From a virus: DNA of 26,099 nt. Every line of letters starts with the position of its first letter. Positions within the stretch are counted from its first letter, which is position 1. Made by a program: the position numbers and the translations under genes. The DNA is taken from positions 1-26,099 of IMG/VR virus record IMGVR_UViG_3300032315_000500. One strand, 5' to 3'. Under the pieces are notes generated by a model. It made no database searches. It had not been told where the DNA came from and worked only from the letters and a program-made list of their open reading frames with translations. Of this stretch, positions 1 through 8,179 are shown piece after piece.

Positions 1-1199
1 GTGAACACACCTGTATTTGCAGTTATGTTAGCCGCAGTGATGTTACCATTCACACCTAATCCAGTTAGTGTACCCACTGAAGTAATATTTGGTTGCGCTG
101 CTGTTGTGACTGTACCTGCTGTAGTAGCAGTTGCGACAGTACCGGTGACATTAGCGCCGACGATAGAACTTAATCCATTGCCATTACCCGTGAATACTCC
201 CGTATTAGCTGTGAATGCAACCGCTGTTACTGTACCGTTTACATCTAGTGATGTTAATGTACCAACTGATGTTATGTTTGGTTGTGCTGCCGTAGTTACA
301 GTACCTGCTGTAGTGGCAGTACCTGCTGTTGCAACACTTAGATTTGCTACTTGGGTTGTACTCGTGACTACAAGAGGAGCAGTACCAGTTGCTATAGTAG
401 AGATAAGTTGAGTGCCCGAGATGTTTCCAGTCGCGATCACTTGTGCAGTACCTAAGTTTCCAACGTTCGCGTTACCAGTAACAGTTAATGATGTTAGTGT
501 ACCAACTGAAGTGATGTTTGGTTGTGCATTCGTAGTAAGAGTACCGGTTACGAAGTTTGCGCGTGCGAGATTTCCTAAATTCGCATTAGCTGATGTGAGA
601 TTGCCGGAGAAGTTAGCAGTTGTAGCCCCGATTGTTCCCGAATTGGCATATATATTACCGGCAGTTACGTTACCAGTGACAGATGCGGATCCGGTTAATG
701 TTGCGCCGGTAGCGCCGATATTGCCAACATTTGCATTGCCGATAACTGTCAATGTGGTATTACTAGTAAGGTTGGCGGCGATGAGATTTCCGATAAACCC
801 GGCAGTGTTACCATTAATGCTTGCATTAACATTTACGGTGTTTGCTGTTAATGTATCAGTGAGTTGTATATTGCTTAAGTTTGATATTGTACTAGGTAGG
901 TCGATAACAAGTATCTGAGACGAAGAGGTGATGAGTGCATTTTGTCCACCATTCGATCCTTGACCAATACTAAGGGTGCTAGTAGACACTCTAACACACG
1001 CGATGTTAGCCGTAACAACAATATTACCAGTCGGAGAGTTGACTGAAATACCAGAACCTCCCGTGACTGATGCAACTGTCTGTGCTCCTAAACTGGAATA
1101 CAATTCAGTGAAGTTTTGTTGCGCTTTTTCAAAAGCTGTTCTAATCGCATCCGCATCCGGATCGTCTGGAAATGTTCCGAAATCAATATTACGTTGCAT
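1..1199 (-). CDS. Long tail fibre protein, N-terminal part (runs off left edge)
   Basis: The minus-strand frame from the ATG at 1199 is open without a stop for 399 codons to the window edge, so this is a partial gene. It begins MQRNIDFGTFPDD and then has a region like that at the start of many phage fibres (DAIRTAFEKAQQNFTELY). The rest is low-complexity, beta-rich sequence dominated by G, N, T, A and V, with three copies of a motif of the type AQPNITSVGTLTSL. Such repeats are known from distal fibres of T4-like and uncultured aquatic phages and form trimeric beta-structured shafts. It probably takes part in host recognition, but the receptor-binding tip lies outside the window. A late promoter octamer stands 27 nt upstream. 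I am confident of fibre identity, less so of which fibre in the virion. Confidence 0.85.
   Translation of the reverse strand, partial: MQRNIDFGTFPDDPDADAIRTAFEKAQQNFTELYSSLGAQTVASVTGGSGISVNSPTGNIVVTANIACVRVSTSTLSIGQGSNGGQNALITSSSQILVIDLPSTISNLSNIQLTDTLTANTVNVNASINGNTAGFIGNLIAANLTSNTTLTVIGNANVGNIGATGATLTGSASVTGNVTAGNIYANSGTIGATTANFSGNLTSANANLGNLARANFVTGTLTTNAQPNITSVGTLTSLTVTGNANVGNLGTAQVIATGNISGTQLISTIATGTAPLVVTSTTQVANLSVATAGTATTAGTVTTAAQPNITSVGTLTSLDVNGTVTAVAFTANTGVFTGNGNGLSSIVGANVTGTVATATTAGTVTTAAQPNITSVGTLTGLGVNGNITAANITANTGVF
54..545 (-). repeat. Three imperfect repeats inside the fibre gene
   Basis: Copies near 54-116, 242-305 and 484-545 each encode a version of T-x-AQPNITSVGTLTSL followed by a short variable segment. 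Spacing is about 189 and 240 nt, a whole number of codons, so the repeats are in frame and are protein-level fibre repeats rather than a separate element. Confidence 0.75.
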
Positions 1200-1226
1200 G
1201 GTAGCCGTTACTCTCTCGTTATGATG

Positions 1227-1234
1227 TATTTATC
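1227..1234 (-). promoter_or_regulatory. T4-type late promoter octamer GATAAATA before tail fibre
   Basis: The minus strand reads GATAAATA followed by CATC, one base from the T4 late consensus TATAAATA. It lies in the 118-nt gap between the 914-aa gene and the fibre and leaves a leader of about 20 nt before the fibre start. Confidence 0.65.
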
Positions 1235-1257
1235 GTTTTGGAAACAAACAGCTTGCC

Positions 1258-1286
1258 AAAAAAATAGCCGGGTAACCCGGCTATTT
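1258..1286 (-). terminator. Intrinsic terminator after the 914-aa gene
   Basis: A perfect 11-bp stem (AAATAGCCGGG with CCCGGCTATTT) closes a 3-nt loop and on the minus strand runs into a tract of seven U, starting about 30 nt after the stop codon at 1318. This is the textbook shape of a rho-independent terminator and marks the end of the block that begins at the sheath gene. The next minus-strand gene, the fibre, has its own late promoter just beyond it. Confidence 0.88.
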
Positions 1287-1317
1287 CTATATTTTGTCGA
1301 AATTAATATTCGTTGGC

Positions 1318-4062
1318 CTAATAATCACCTGGATCATGAATTTTTCCCGATCGCATGCCGACTACTTCACCGTTCGGTCCGAATGCTGGAATGTCGAACT
1401 CCCCGCTGCCGCCCGATAACCGTTCAAAGACTCCAGCAGCTACTGATAGCCCAAATGCAAAAATAAGAGCCAGCAACGCCTTGACAATGCTTCGGCGGTC
1501 ACCTTCTGCGAGTACTTCCTCGTTCGCCGACTGAGCAGCGTTGATGAATTTTTCTTCAGCACCGATCATAGCAACAAGATCGACTAGTAACTGTATAACA
1601 GCCAGTGCAGCATTGCCGGCTCCTTCAGTAATCGCTTTCATGCGCTTACTTTCACGTATTTCATCAGATGTATAATAGTCGTAGCGTTCGCCTGTAACAG
1701 ACGATCCAGTAGGAACATACACTCTTTCATGTGGCTGAACGTAGCCAGATCCGCCGAGCGCCTGAACGATTTTGAGTGCTGCATTTCCTCCAATAGCTAT
1801 AGCTAAACCGAGAATAGCACCGACGATCATGTCGACTTTCCCACGACGTTCGTCGAGTTGCTGTTCATTCACCGTTGATGATTGGCCTTGTAATCTAGCA
1901 GCCAATACAGGAAGAACTTGATCCTTGAGTCCGAGTGCATTGACGATGTTAGCTAAGATTGTCGAGACGCTGTTAGCGTCTTCACGTAAGAAGTTTTTAC
2001 CTTCATTGAGTCCTGAAAGCCTCTTAAGATCGTTGATCGATTCGTTGATTTTGGAATAACCTATGCGATCATTCTGACTGGCAACAACGGGAACAGTAGC
2101 CTGACCAGTTGACTTCTGCTTGTTTAGTCCACCTGAAATGATATTGGTCATGAAATCAATATCTTGTTCAAATGTAGTTTTGGTGCCGTTCTTCCCGGCG
2201 TCGTTTGCCCACTCAGTGATTTTTTCTGACTCATAAAAATTTTGGGCTTGTAGCTGGTCTGCTTCTTCCGACAACATTGCTAACTTCTTATATAGGTTAA
2301 CAAATGATTCTTTTACATCTTTATCTTTCACATCATTTTCCTTTTCTTTGGGTTCGTTCTTGACTCTACGCAGAGCCGGCGGGAAAGTATCTTGCATGTA
2401 CTTATCATGTTTTTCCTTACGCAAGAATGCAGGTACTTCAACATTTTTCCCCATCCAAGGCTCGAGAGCTTCACTAGCTAACTTATCAGATGCTGTCTTT
2501 GCGCCTGCGTAACGATTGTCGACCGCATTGGCTTCGGCAACCTCGAATTCCATTTTTTCTTCTGATTCTTCTTCATCAACTACTTGTTTTCCACCGCAAC
2601 TATGCTCGGCTTCCATCATTCCACCGCACTCGTTGCAAGTTTCTTCGTTTTCACTGAGAAGTCTATTCAATTGTCTATCGAGTGCTTCAAATGCAAAGGC
2701 TGCATCAGGACGGGCGCCGATCGCCAGCCGGCGTTCGAACTCGTATGGATCATGTCGATTTAACAGATCACGAGGCTTAATTTTTCGTGACTTAGGAAGA
2801 AAATTTTCTTCGTCTCGGTCTGCACGATATCTTTCATGTGGCGAATAATCATCAATCTCATGATCTTCCATCTCATCGAGCGGAGTGTTTTCTAGTGAGT
2901 TTTGTGCCATAGCACGGGTAGAAACAGGCATACGAGCTTCTCTCTTAAGACCTACGATTGGAGCCATGCCGTAACATTCATCAAGACCTTCTTTGTAGCC
3001 TTCATGATATGCTCTGCTCTCTTCCATATCATCATAGTGCTTACCGTTGTGAGCGTGGCCCTTGAGACCGTGTGCTTTTCCCTCTAAGCGGGCGGCTTGC
3101 ATTCTATGACTCATGTTTTCTTTTACTGCTTTCTTTTTCTTATCGGCTGCTGCCTTCTTCATTGGTTCTTTCTTGTCGCCGTCTTTGTCTAGGTCTAAGA
3201 AATCTGGCTTAGACCTTGCTTCTAATGCTGTCATGCTTCTTGGTGACCCGCTAAGCGGACTACTGTTATCAATTCCCTGTGATGACGGGATATCAGCTTC
3301 TTTAACTTTTTTCTTATTCTTTTTGTCAAGCATACCGCGCTCATTAGCAGTCGCCCAGGCAATGTTCTCGGCTTCTTTTTTGCTCTTGCCTGATTTCTTT
3401 TCAGACTTTTCAATGTGCTTAACCATGCGATCAACTTTTGCACCTTCGTCAAGATCACCTTTATATTTCTTTCTAAACATGATGTTGTATGCAGCATCCT
3501 TAGCTTGTCTAGCTCTATTTTGCTTATGTGCATCACCTCGTTCGGCATTGCCAGATGCTCTCTTTAGCATATGCTCAAGTTCTTTAGCATTGTACTTGTT
3601 GAATTTTTTTTCAGCTTCATCGCCGGTGTTTGCTTCATCAAGATCATCTTCTTGCATAGTTTGATTGGGCTGATTACTAGCCTGCATAGGCTGAAGTGGG
3701 TTCTGCTGTGGTTGTCCGGAAGCTGCAGGCATTACGATCTGTGCTTTTCCCTGTGCAGCTAGATCACCTAGAGCTTTTTGCATCGCTTGCCCTGTAGGGG
3801 AAGGGTCAGTGATGTTCAAGAAACCTGTGCCAGTTTTTTGAGTATCGCCCTGTTTGCCAACTACGGGCATTGGTTTCTGGCCTGGCGCCATCGCTTCATG
3901 TAGTTGGTTGAACAAGTTGGTAAGAGAAGTCTCATGTCTTATACCAGCAGATGCTGATTCTTTGAGCAGTTTTTTCTTAGGGGCTGTTTGGGGAGCTGCC
4001 TTAGTAACTGATGCTTCTAACTGGGTCATTTTGTTTAGTAGGTTTTTCATATTCATATTCAT
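1318..4062 (-). CDS. Large 914-aa phage protein with charged repeats, Cys motif and C-terminal hydrophobic segments; function unknown
   Basis: Not recognised as a named family. Residues 1-150 are rich in Q, A, P and K. Residues 150-350 are highly charged and include a PDFLDLDKDGDKKEP segment that I associate with large virion or prohead-core-like proteins of aquatic T4-like phages. Around residues 474-490 is a cysteine cluster of the form CNECGG...CGG that could bind zinc. The last 200 residues hold three hydrophobic stretches (near VDMIVGAILGLAIAIGG, ALAVIQLLVDLVAMIGA and ALLALIFAFGLSVAAGVF) that could be membrane segments. The start MNMNMKN gives three candidate ATGs: AGGA lies only 1 nt before the first (4062) but 7 nt before the ATG at 4056, so translation may begin there. 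It follows the 208-aa gene with 5 nt between and ends at the terminator. A virion role is inferred only from context. Confidence 0.75.
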   Translation of the reverse strand: MNMNMKNLLNKMTQLEASVTKAAPQTAPKKKLLKESASAGIRHETSLTNLFNQLHEAMAPGQKPMPVVGKQGDTQKTGTGFLNITDPSPTGQAMQKALGDLAAQGKAQIVMPAASGQPQQNPLQPMQASNQPNQTMQEDDLDEANTGDEAEKKFNKYNAKELEHMLKRASGNAERGDAHKQNRARQAKDAAYNIMFRKKYKGDLDEGAKVDRMVKHIEKSEKKSGKSKKEAENIAWATANERGMLDKKNKKKVKEADIPSSQGIDNSSPLSGSPRSMTALEARSKPDFLDLDKDGDKKEPMKKAAADKKKKAVKENMSHRMQAARLEGKAHGLKGHAHNGKHYDDMEESRAYHEGYKEGLDECYGMAPIVGLKREARMPVSTRAMAQNSLENTPLDEMEDHEIDDYSPHERYRADRDEENFLPKSRKIKPRDLLNRHDPYEFERRLAIGARPDAAFAFEALDRQLNRLLSENEETCNECGGMMEAEHSCGGKQVVDEEESEEKMEFEVAEANAVDNRYAGAKTASDKLASEALEPWMGKNVEVPAFLRKEKHDKYMQDTFPPALRRVKNEPKEKENDVKDKDVKESFVNLYKKLAMLSEEADQLQAQNFYESEKITEWANDAGKNGTKTTFEQDIDFMTNIISGGLNKQKSTGQATVPVVASQNDRIGYSKINESINDLKRLSGLNEGKNFLREDANSVSTILANIVNALGLKDQVLPVLAARLQGQSSTVNEQQLDERRGKVDMIVGAILGLAIAIGGNAALKIVQALGGSGYVQPHERVYVPTGSSVTGERYDYYTSDEIRESKRMKAITEGAGNAALAVIQLLVDLVAMIGAEEKFINAAQSANEEVLAEGDRRSIVKALLALIFAFGLSVAAGVFERLSGGSGEFDIPAFGPNGEVVGMRSGKIHDPGDY

Positions 4063-4067
4063 GTCCT

Positions 4068-4694
4068 TTAATGACCTCTTGAACCGGTTTGTGGTTTTGC
4101 GGGCCTAGAAATTTTTGTCATAGGGCTTTTGTCCCCCAATTTCTTATCATCTAAGTATGGCTTGAATGGATCAAACGTATCGGGAGTCGTCTTGCCAGCA
4201 TAAGGAATATCAATCTTTGAATCTTTCCTTTGATCTTTAATGCTTGTTAGGTACGAATCGCCATATGCCTTTGATGCTTCTTTAGCTCCGGGTTGTTCTT
4301 CTAATTCAGTGTGGTTTAGCACTGGGCTGTGATCAGCTTCGTTAGCATAGCCTTCTGCTTCAGTTTGCAGACTGTCTGCATAGTCAGTGCTAGTCATTCT
4401 CACTAAATTTTCATCAATGCCCAATAGTTGTGCAAGCTGCCTTACCATTGGCTCTGTAGCAGGATACCGAAACTCTGCATCAATCGAGGTCACTCTTTCG
4501 TTTTCTACACCTGGAAAACCTGCTACTGTTTTTTGGATAGGAGTAGATTTGGGCTGACTGATTCGTACAGGGCTGAACTTCTGAAGGTTGTGGTGTAATA
4601 GATCCAACTTATTGTTGTCTATGTCACCCACCACGCGAATGCGATAATTGTAAGTGTGAATAGACTCAGAAATGTAATGCTTTAGGCTTTTCAT
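4068..4694 (-). CDS. 208-aa phage protein of unknown function
   Basis: Begins MKSLKHYISES, an N-terminus of the type shared by many T4-like phage proteins (M-K-x-L/F-x-x-Y-I-x-E). Residues 15-55 look like a small alpha/beta segment (YRIRVVGDIDNNKLDLL), followed by a stretch with I-DAEFRYPATEPMVRQLAQLLGI, and a polar, probably disordered C-terminus rich in K, D and P. No catalytic motif is visible. It has its own late promoter octamer 30 nt upstream and a GGTCACC-like leader, and its stop codon overlaps the ribosome binding site of the 914-aa gene, so the two are translated as a pair and are likely to act together. Virion-associated role inferred from the late promoter and neighbours. Confidence 0.75.
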   Translation of the reverse strand: MKSLKHYISESIHTYNYRIRVVGDIDNNKLDLLHHNLQKFSPVRISQPKSTPIQKTVAGFPGVENERVTSIDAEFRYPATEPMVRQLAQLLGIDENLVRMTSTDYADSLQTEAEGYANEADHSPVLNHTELEEQPGAKEASKAYGDSYLTSIKDQRKDSKIDIPYAGKTTPDTFDPFKPYLDDKKLGDKSPMTKISRPAKPQTGSRGH

Positions 4695-4724
4695 TAAGGT
4701 GACCTCTAGTGTATTATTATTGAG

Positions 4725-4732
4725 TATTTATC
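4725..4732 (-). promoter_or_regulatory. Late promoter octamer GATAAATA before the 208-aa gene
   Basis: Minus strand reads AAAAGATAAATACTC in the 86-nt gap after the gp16-like gene, 30 nt before the ATG. One base from TATAAATA; would give a short leader of roughly 25 nt. Confidence 0.65.
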
Positions 4733-4780
4733 TTTTCGGCAACATATTTGCAGTTCCAGAATTCCAAACTTCGATTGTTA

Positions 4781-5263
4781 TCATTCATCGTTTTTAGAGG
4801 TAAACATCTTGAGTAACTCATTGCGATCTAGTGATTTACCTTCGCCAAATGGAGTAGCTTCTACTTCCTCGTTCTTAGAAGCAAGCTTCATATCAAGTTG
4901 TGCTTTCTTAAGCTGTAAATCAAGCATCTTAAGTTTCTTATTGATTTTTGCAGTCTTAGCAGTGATGGCATGCCCTAACATTGTTCCGGCAGCAGAGAAT
5001 ATTTCACTAGAGAATCTAGCTTCGACTTGTAGGCCTAAATCTTGCAAATCTTTAAAGCTGTTAGTTGCTAGTTCTGCAAGAACATCTAATTCGTTATCCG
5101 CTTCTTCTAAATCTCGTACCAGGGGGAGTGCGGCCTCGATCTTTTCTAGATTGCTTAATGCAGTTTCTGTTACTTCACGAGTTGTTTCTGGCAACGGAAT
5201 AGTGAGTTCATTCTCTTCTGACGACGCCAAATCAAATAATTCTTCTAGTTTTTTGTTGCTCAT
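4781..5263 (-). CDS. 16: Terminase small subunit, gp16-like
   Basis: 160 aa, almost the length of T4 gp16 (164 aa). In T4 the small subunit forms a ring that binds DNA and stimulates the packaging motor gp17. The helical core, residues about 60-130, has the family layout: an A-x-L-A-x-x-S-x-x-DL helix, then EARFSSEIFSAAGTMLGHAI and KKLKMLDLQLKKA, which lines up with the R-x-x-EVF...GxM...KLxKxMxxL pattern of T4 gp16. The C-terminus (FGEGKSLDRNELLKMF) is a short charged tail that might contact gp17 or portal. It lies 12 nt after gp4 rather than beside gene 17, which is not in the window. There is no Shine-Dalgarno sequence; instead a late octamer ends 5 nt before the ATG. Identification rests on pattern, not a search. 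Confidence 0.65.
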   Translation of the reverse strand: MSNKKLEELFDLASSEENELTIPLPETTREVTETALSNLEKIEAALPLVRDLEEADNELDVLAELATNSFKDLQDLGLQVEARFSSEIFSAAGTMLGHAITAKTAKINKKLKMLDLQLKKAQLDMKLASKNEEVEATPFGEGKSLDRNELLKMFTSKNDE

Positions 5264-5268
5264 GCAAG

Positions 5269-5276
5269 TATTTAGC
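5269..5276 (-). promoter_or_regulatory. Late promoter-like octamer GCTAAATA 5 nt before gp16 start
   Basis: Directly after the gp4 stop codon the minus strand reads CTAAATACTTGC and then ATG. T4-type late transcription starts about 5-7 nt after the octamer, so the transcript would start at or next to the start codon. No AGGA-like site is seen upstream. Confidence 0.5.
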
Positions 5277-5710
5277 TACTTGCGCCCATTTCTGAACAAA
5301 TCGGACTCTGTGATTACTCGAAAAGAGAAGCCGTTGGCCTTGCAGTATGCTGCACAGGCCGCCCATTTGGCATGATTTATAGCTACGACCATTCTATCTT
5401 TTGCACTTGCTACTCTGCTTTCAATAACACTCTGCTTTTTTGGTTTAATCTCTACTATTTCTGCTAGCGTTCGTCCGTACTTATTTTGGTATACCACAAA
5501 GAAATCCGGAACATATATAGTGGGTTTGCCACTTAGTGGATGTTTATATGGAATTTTCATAGCTTCACTCGCCCAATGTAATATGTTATCGTTGCTGTCA
5601 AGAAATATCATCATTGACAATTCCCAAGAACTGCGATATCGTGGTGCGCGCTTTCCTATGTATTTCTCAGGATGTTTGGGAGTATATAACCCCTGCGCCC
5701 ACTTAGCCAT
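5276..5710 (-). CDS. 4: Head completion protein gp4, TnsA/PD-(D/E)XK nuclease fold
   Basis: 144 aa (T4 gp4 is about 150 aa). gp4 acts with gp50/65 on the packaged head before tail joining. The family pattern is clear: W-x-x-GLYTPKHPEKYIG, RYRSSWELSMMIFLD, WASEAMKIPYKHP, then YVPDF and VEIKPKK. These give a candidate nuclease triad of D69, E88 and K90, with E30 in the SSWE motif. The C-terminal NHAKWAACAAYCKANGFSFRVITE matches the conserved end of the family. The frame is open upstream to 5788, but the start at 5710 (MAKWAQG) has an AGAGGAAAT ribosome site and matches the family N-terminus, and the extension would overlap the previous gene. Stop codon abuts the gp16 late octamer. Confidence 0.9.
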   Translation of the reverse strand: MAKWAQGLYTPKHPEKYIGKRAPRYRSSWELSMMIFLDSNDNILHWASEAMKIPYKHPLSGKPTIYVPDFFVVYQNKYGRTLAEIVEIKPKKQSVIESRVASAKDRMVVAINHAKWAACAAYCKANGFSFRVITESDLFRNGRK

Positions 5711-5729
5711 ATTTCCTCTACTGTTGTTC

Positions 5730-6086
5730 TTACAAGACGACGTTACGTTGTACTGCTTCGTTAGGTTTAGGCAAGTTGCCGACTCCATACAGTGAAGCCT
5801 TTGACTTGTACGTATTCAGATAATAACAGATGATGCTATTCATTTGCAGCTTGTCGTCGGCACCTTTGATCGCTGATAATAGATTTTGTACATTATAATT
5901 TCCTTGCTGAGCGATTCTAAATAATATACTGGCTAAATTAGATGCGATCTGTTCAGTAGCAGATACTCCCTTGAAATACGAGAAAACGACATCGTATTCC
6001 GCAGCAGGAATTTCTAGCTTTAAACTGTAAAAGCTATCAAAGATTCGAATAGTTTGGTCGACTTGCTGTAATGATGTTATTGTCAT
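5730..6086 (-). CDS. 118-aa conserved phage protein of unknown function, likely virion-associated
   Basis: Helix-rich small protein with the pattern F-x-x-FYSLKLEIPAAEYDVVFSYFKG followed by QIASNLASILFRIAQQGNYNV and ICYYLNTYKSKASLYGVG, ending LPKPNEAVQRNVVL. I associate similar proteins with T4-like aquatic phages, next to structural genes, but cannot name a function. The frame extends to 6143, but the start at 6086 (MTITSLQQ) avoids overlap with the preceding gene and sits 5 nt after a late octamer. The 19 nt between the previous stop and this start contain no Shine-Dalgarno sequence. gp4 follows 19 nt downstream. Confidence 0.75.
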   Translation of the reverse strand: MTITSLQQVDQTIRIFDSFYSLKLEIPAAEYDVVFSYFKGVSATEQIASNLASILFRIAQQGNYNVQNLLSAIKGADDKLQMNSIICYYLNTYKSKASLYGVGNLPKPNEAVQRNVVL

Positions 6087-6091
6087 GTTAA

Positions 6092-6099
6092 TATTTATG
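6092..6099 (-). promoter_or_regulatory. Late promoter octamer CATAAATA 5 nt before the 118-aa gene
   Basis: Minus strand reads GAGCATAAATATTAAC then ATG. One base from TATAAATA, with exactly 5 nt to the start codon, the same geometry as at 5269 and 17141. No ribosome binding site is seen between the previous stop and the ATG. Confidence 0.55.
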
Positions 6100-6105
6100 C
6101 TCGGA

Positions 6106-7458
6106 CTAAATGAAGAACACGTCGTCAAACGGATCAGACGCATTACCGAATATATCAGGCTCGCCTGCTAATGAAGTACTATCGAATTCCTGAAAATTGC
6201 CAAAATCATTAGACGCATCTTCCCAGGCCCGATCGACATCTCCGAGAAACTCCGGTGTACTGCCATAATTTGGGTTACTGTAGAACGGATCGCTGAATAC
6301 CGAAGGGGGATTTCTTAACGCGTTTATTACTGGTGAATTCGCTAGCCCATGCGGTCCCGGAGATGATCCGGCGGACGGAAAAGAGAATGGACTATTTCTA
6401 CTAGTAGGAGTATTCCTTTCTGAATCTCTGAGCATAACGTTCAACCCACTTTCGTGGGACACATTTAGCCCAGGGAATTTTTCTGAATTATATGCAGTGC
6501 CTGATTTTAGAATATTGTTATAGTATTCTTCTTGTACTGGGCTTTCGAGTGATCCGCCGTCAGCATATACTAATCCACCTTTACCTAGTGTCATCGAATT
6601 AGATCCCGGAGGAGTGATAGGACTGAGTTCCCTGTCGTATGTGGCCGGATCTCCAAACCCAGCTACGACATTTTCTGGTTCTTGGCCATCTATGTTACCA
6701 TAATTATATACTACTGTTTCATAGTCTATAGTCATACTATTTTCCATGATGCCATTGCCCGAATCGTAGGTATAGGTGTCATGGCTAAAATTAGTTATGA
6801 CTGGATTAACTAACGTGTATGCTACAAAGCTATGCTGGTTAAATCCGAAAACAGTAATATTCTTAAAGAAAGGAACTTTTCTTGGAGTGTCAGTGTCCTG
6901 ATTAGTCTGGCCGCCGGCGAAGCCCCAATTCTCATCACCGCTTATAGATGGATTGTATAGATTGCTTTGATTGTAGTTGACAATTTCAGCTGGTGAGGAT
7001 CCCCTGGTGCCCTCAAACATGGTGCCAGACCTAGTACCGTCATTATAATAATAAGTGTAGTATGCTTCCCATAGTTTAGTCATCGTACTCTTGTTGTCGT
7101 CGTGAAATTTGATTTCAACCGTATCATATTTGATTTTTGATTGTGTAATTCTTTTTCTATTATACTGATTCATCGTATGAGTCTGAAGAGTGTATGATGG
7201 AAGTTTAACTTCTTTCACTAATAATCCAAAGTTTGCAGAGGTGTCTAATGTGCCTAAATTAGACATAGTATACGGAATAGCTGCTTCTGGGTTTATATTA
7301 AAATAAGTGTGAAAAAGAAATTTTAATTTAGGGGCATTGGCATAGGAATCTGACCTAAATGTTTTTGACGCATGAGTAAAATCTCTGAGGTAAGCGTTGC
7401 CGCTCCCGAAGGAGCCGGCAACGATATTTTGTAATATTTGTCCCCAATTACCTGACAT
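6106..7458 (-). CDS. Tail tube-like structural protein with Pro/Ser/Asn-rich C-terminal tail
   Basis: 450 aa. Residues about 40-150 carry the pattern LKFLFHTYFNINP ... LVKEVKLPSYTLQTHTMNQYNRKR ... KIKYDTVEIKFHDDNKSTM ... LWEAYYTYYYND, the signature I associate with gp19/gp54-type tube-fold proteins in T4-like phages, including the tube initiator at the baseplate. A second beta-rich part (residues 195-255, FGFNQHSFVAYTLVNPVITNFSHDTYTYDSG) completes the fold. From about residue 270 the chain becomes rich in P, S, N, G and D with no clear fold. It follows the gp19 tube gene by 23 nt, behind an AGGGA site, so it is probably co-transcribed. A gp54-like tube initiator or a neck/baseplate variant are both possible. 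Confidence 0.75.
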   Translation of the reverse strand: MSGNWGQILQNIVAGSFGSGNAYLRDFTHASKTFRSDSYANAPKLKFLFHTYFNINPEAAIPYTMSNLGTLDTSANFGLLVKEVKLPSYTLQTHTMNQYNRKRITQSKIKYDTVEIKFHDDNKSTMTKLWEAYYTYYYNDGTRSGTMFEGTRGSSPAEIVNYNQSNLYNPSISGDENWGFAGGQTNQDTDTPRKVPFFKNITVFGFNQHSFVAYTLVNPVITNFSHDTYTYDSGNGIMENSMTIDYETVVYNYGNIDGQEPENVVAGFGDPATYDRELSPITPPGSNSMTLGKGGLVYADGGSLESPVQEEYYNNILKSGTAYNSEKFPGLNVSHESGLNVMLRDSERNTPTSRNSPFSFPSAGSSPGPHGLANSPVINALRNPPSVFSDPFYSNPNYGSTPEFLGDVDRAWEDASNDFGNFQEFDSTSLAGEPDIFGNASDPFDDVFFI

Positions 7459-7481
7459 CTGATGTCCCTAAAATTTAAAAA

Positions 7482-8138
7482 TTAGAGACCGACACCCTGA
7501 GAAGCACCGATACCTGTTGCAGAACCGGTTGTGCCGCTAAGCACACGACCAACGTTAGCACCAACACCAGATCCAAGCGGCGCTTGAATTGCATTGTCAT
7601 ACCGAATTGATAGCGCAATCGAAACAGCCTCAGAGTTCGCGTAGTTGAGAGTTTGGTAGTTTGCTGACTTCAAGAAGCAACCATATAGTTCCCATGTTTC
7701 GAGTACAACTGGAGCATTAGCACCGTTACCACCATCAAGAATTTCGATGTTGGTTTGGAACTTGTAATCTTGACCAGTTGCAGCAGATGACTGCTCAACG
7801 AAGTCAAGTTGCTTTTGAAGTTGTTGCCCAACTGCTGCTGCAACGGTACCAGATGCATCGTCACGGATGTTGACGCTTAGCTCCTGCCAGGTATGCTTGC
7901 CCGCAAGATATATTCTTGAATTGTAAAGGTTCAATGTAACCTCATCGAACTGAACTTGTGGTCTTGCACAGTCTATGACTTGCTTAGTTAGACTAAGACC
8001 TGAAGCAGCGCCAATACCAAAGTTCAAGAAATTAACTCTAAATCTGAACTGTAATTTCGGCATCAACAGGCCTTGATTGCCGCCGGCATTATCAGATGCT
8101 ACGGTCATGTTGAATAAACTTTGGCTTGCTGTGGCCAT
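7482..8138 (-). CDS. 19: Tail tube protein gp19
   Basis: 218 aa (T4 gp19 is 163 aa). It is the major protein of the rigid inner tube through which DNA passes. The chain shows the expected start (FRVNFLNFGIG), the loop CARPQVQFDEVTLNLYNSRIY, then KHTWQELSVNIRDDASG, the YKFQTNIEILDG segment and VLETWELYGCFLKSANYQTLNYANSEAVSIALSIRYDNA in the last third, all in the order of T4-like tube proteins. A G/A/S-rich tail of about 25 residues follows. The start has a strong AGGAGATAT ribosome site. The late octamer is 33 nt upstream, and the sheath gene precedes it, as in T4 (18 then 19). Confidence 0.9.
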   Translation of the reverse strand: MATASQSLFNMTVASDNAGGNQGLLMPKLQFRFRVNFLNFGIGAASGLSLTKQVIDCARPQVQFDEVTLNLYNSRIYLAGKHTWQELSVNIRDDASGTVAAAVGQQLQKQLDFVEQSSAATGQDYKFQTNIEILDGGNGANAPVVLETWELYGCFLKSANYQTLNYANSEAVSIALSIRYDNAIQAPLGSGVGANVGRVLSGTTGSATGIGASQGVGL

Positions 8139-8171
8139 ATTATATATCTCCTGTTATGTGTTGTCGTAATG

Positions 8172-8179
8172 TATTTATC
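8172..8179 (-). promoter_or_regulatory. Late promoter octamer GATAAATA before tail tube gene
   Basis: Minus strand reads TTGATAAATACATT, 33 nt before the gp19 ATG and directly downstream of a 13-bp hairpin. Would give a leader of about 27 nt that includes the AGGAGA site. Confidence 0.65.

Noticed and set aside
1-918. Two open plus-strand frames of 136 and 168 codons at the left edge
   Set aside because: They are antisense to a fully open minus-strand fibre frame that has a good N-terminus and known repeat motifs; their V/P/A-rich translations are the mirror of fibre repeats.
5276-5788. Longer start for gp4 at 5788
   Set aside because: It would overlap the upstream gene by about 60 nt; the internal ATG at 5710 has a ribosome site and the family N-terminus.
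5730-6143. Longer start for the 118-aa protein at 6143
   Set aside because: The added 19 residues overlap the tube-like gene's end and look non-native; the ATG at 6086 fits the octamer geometry.
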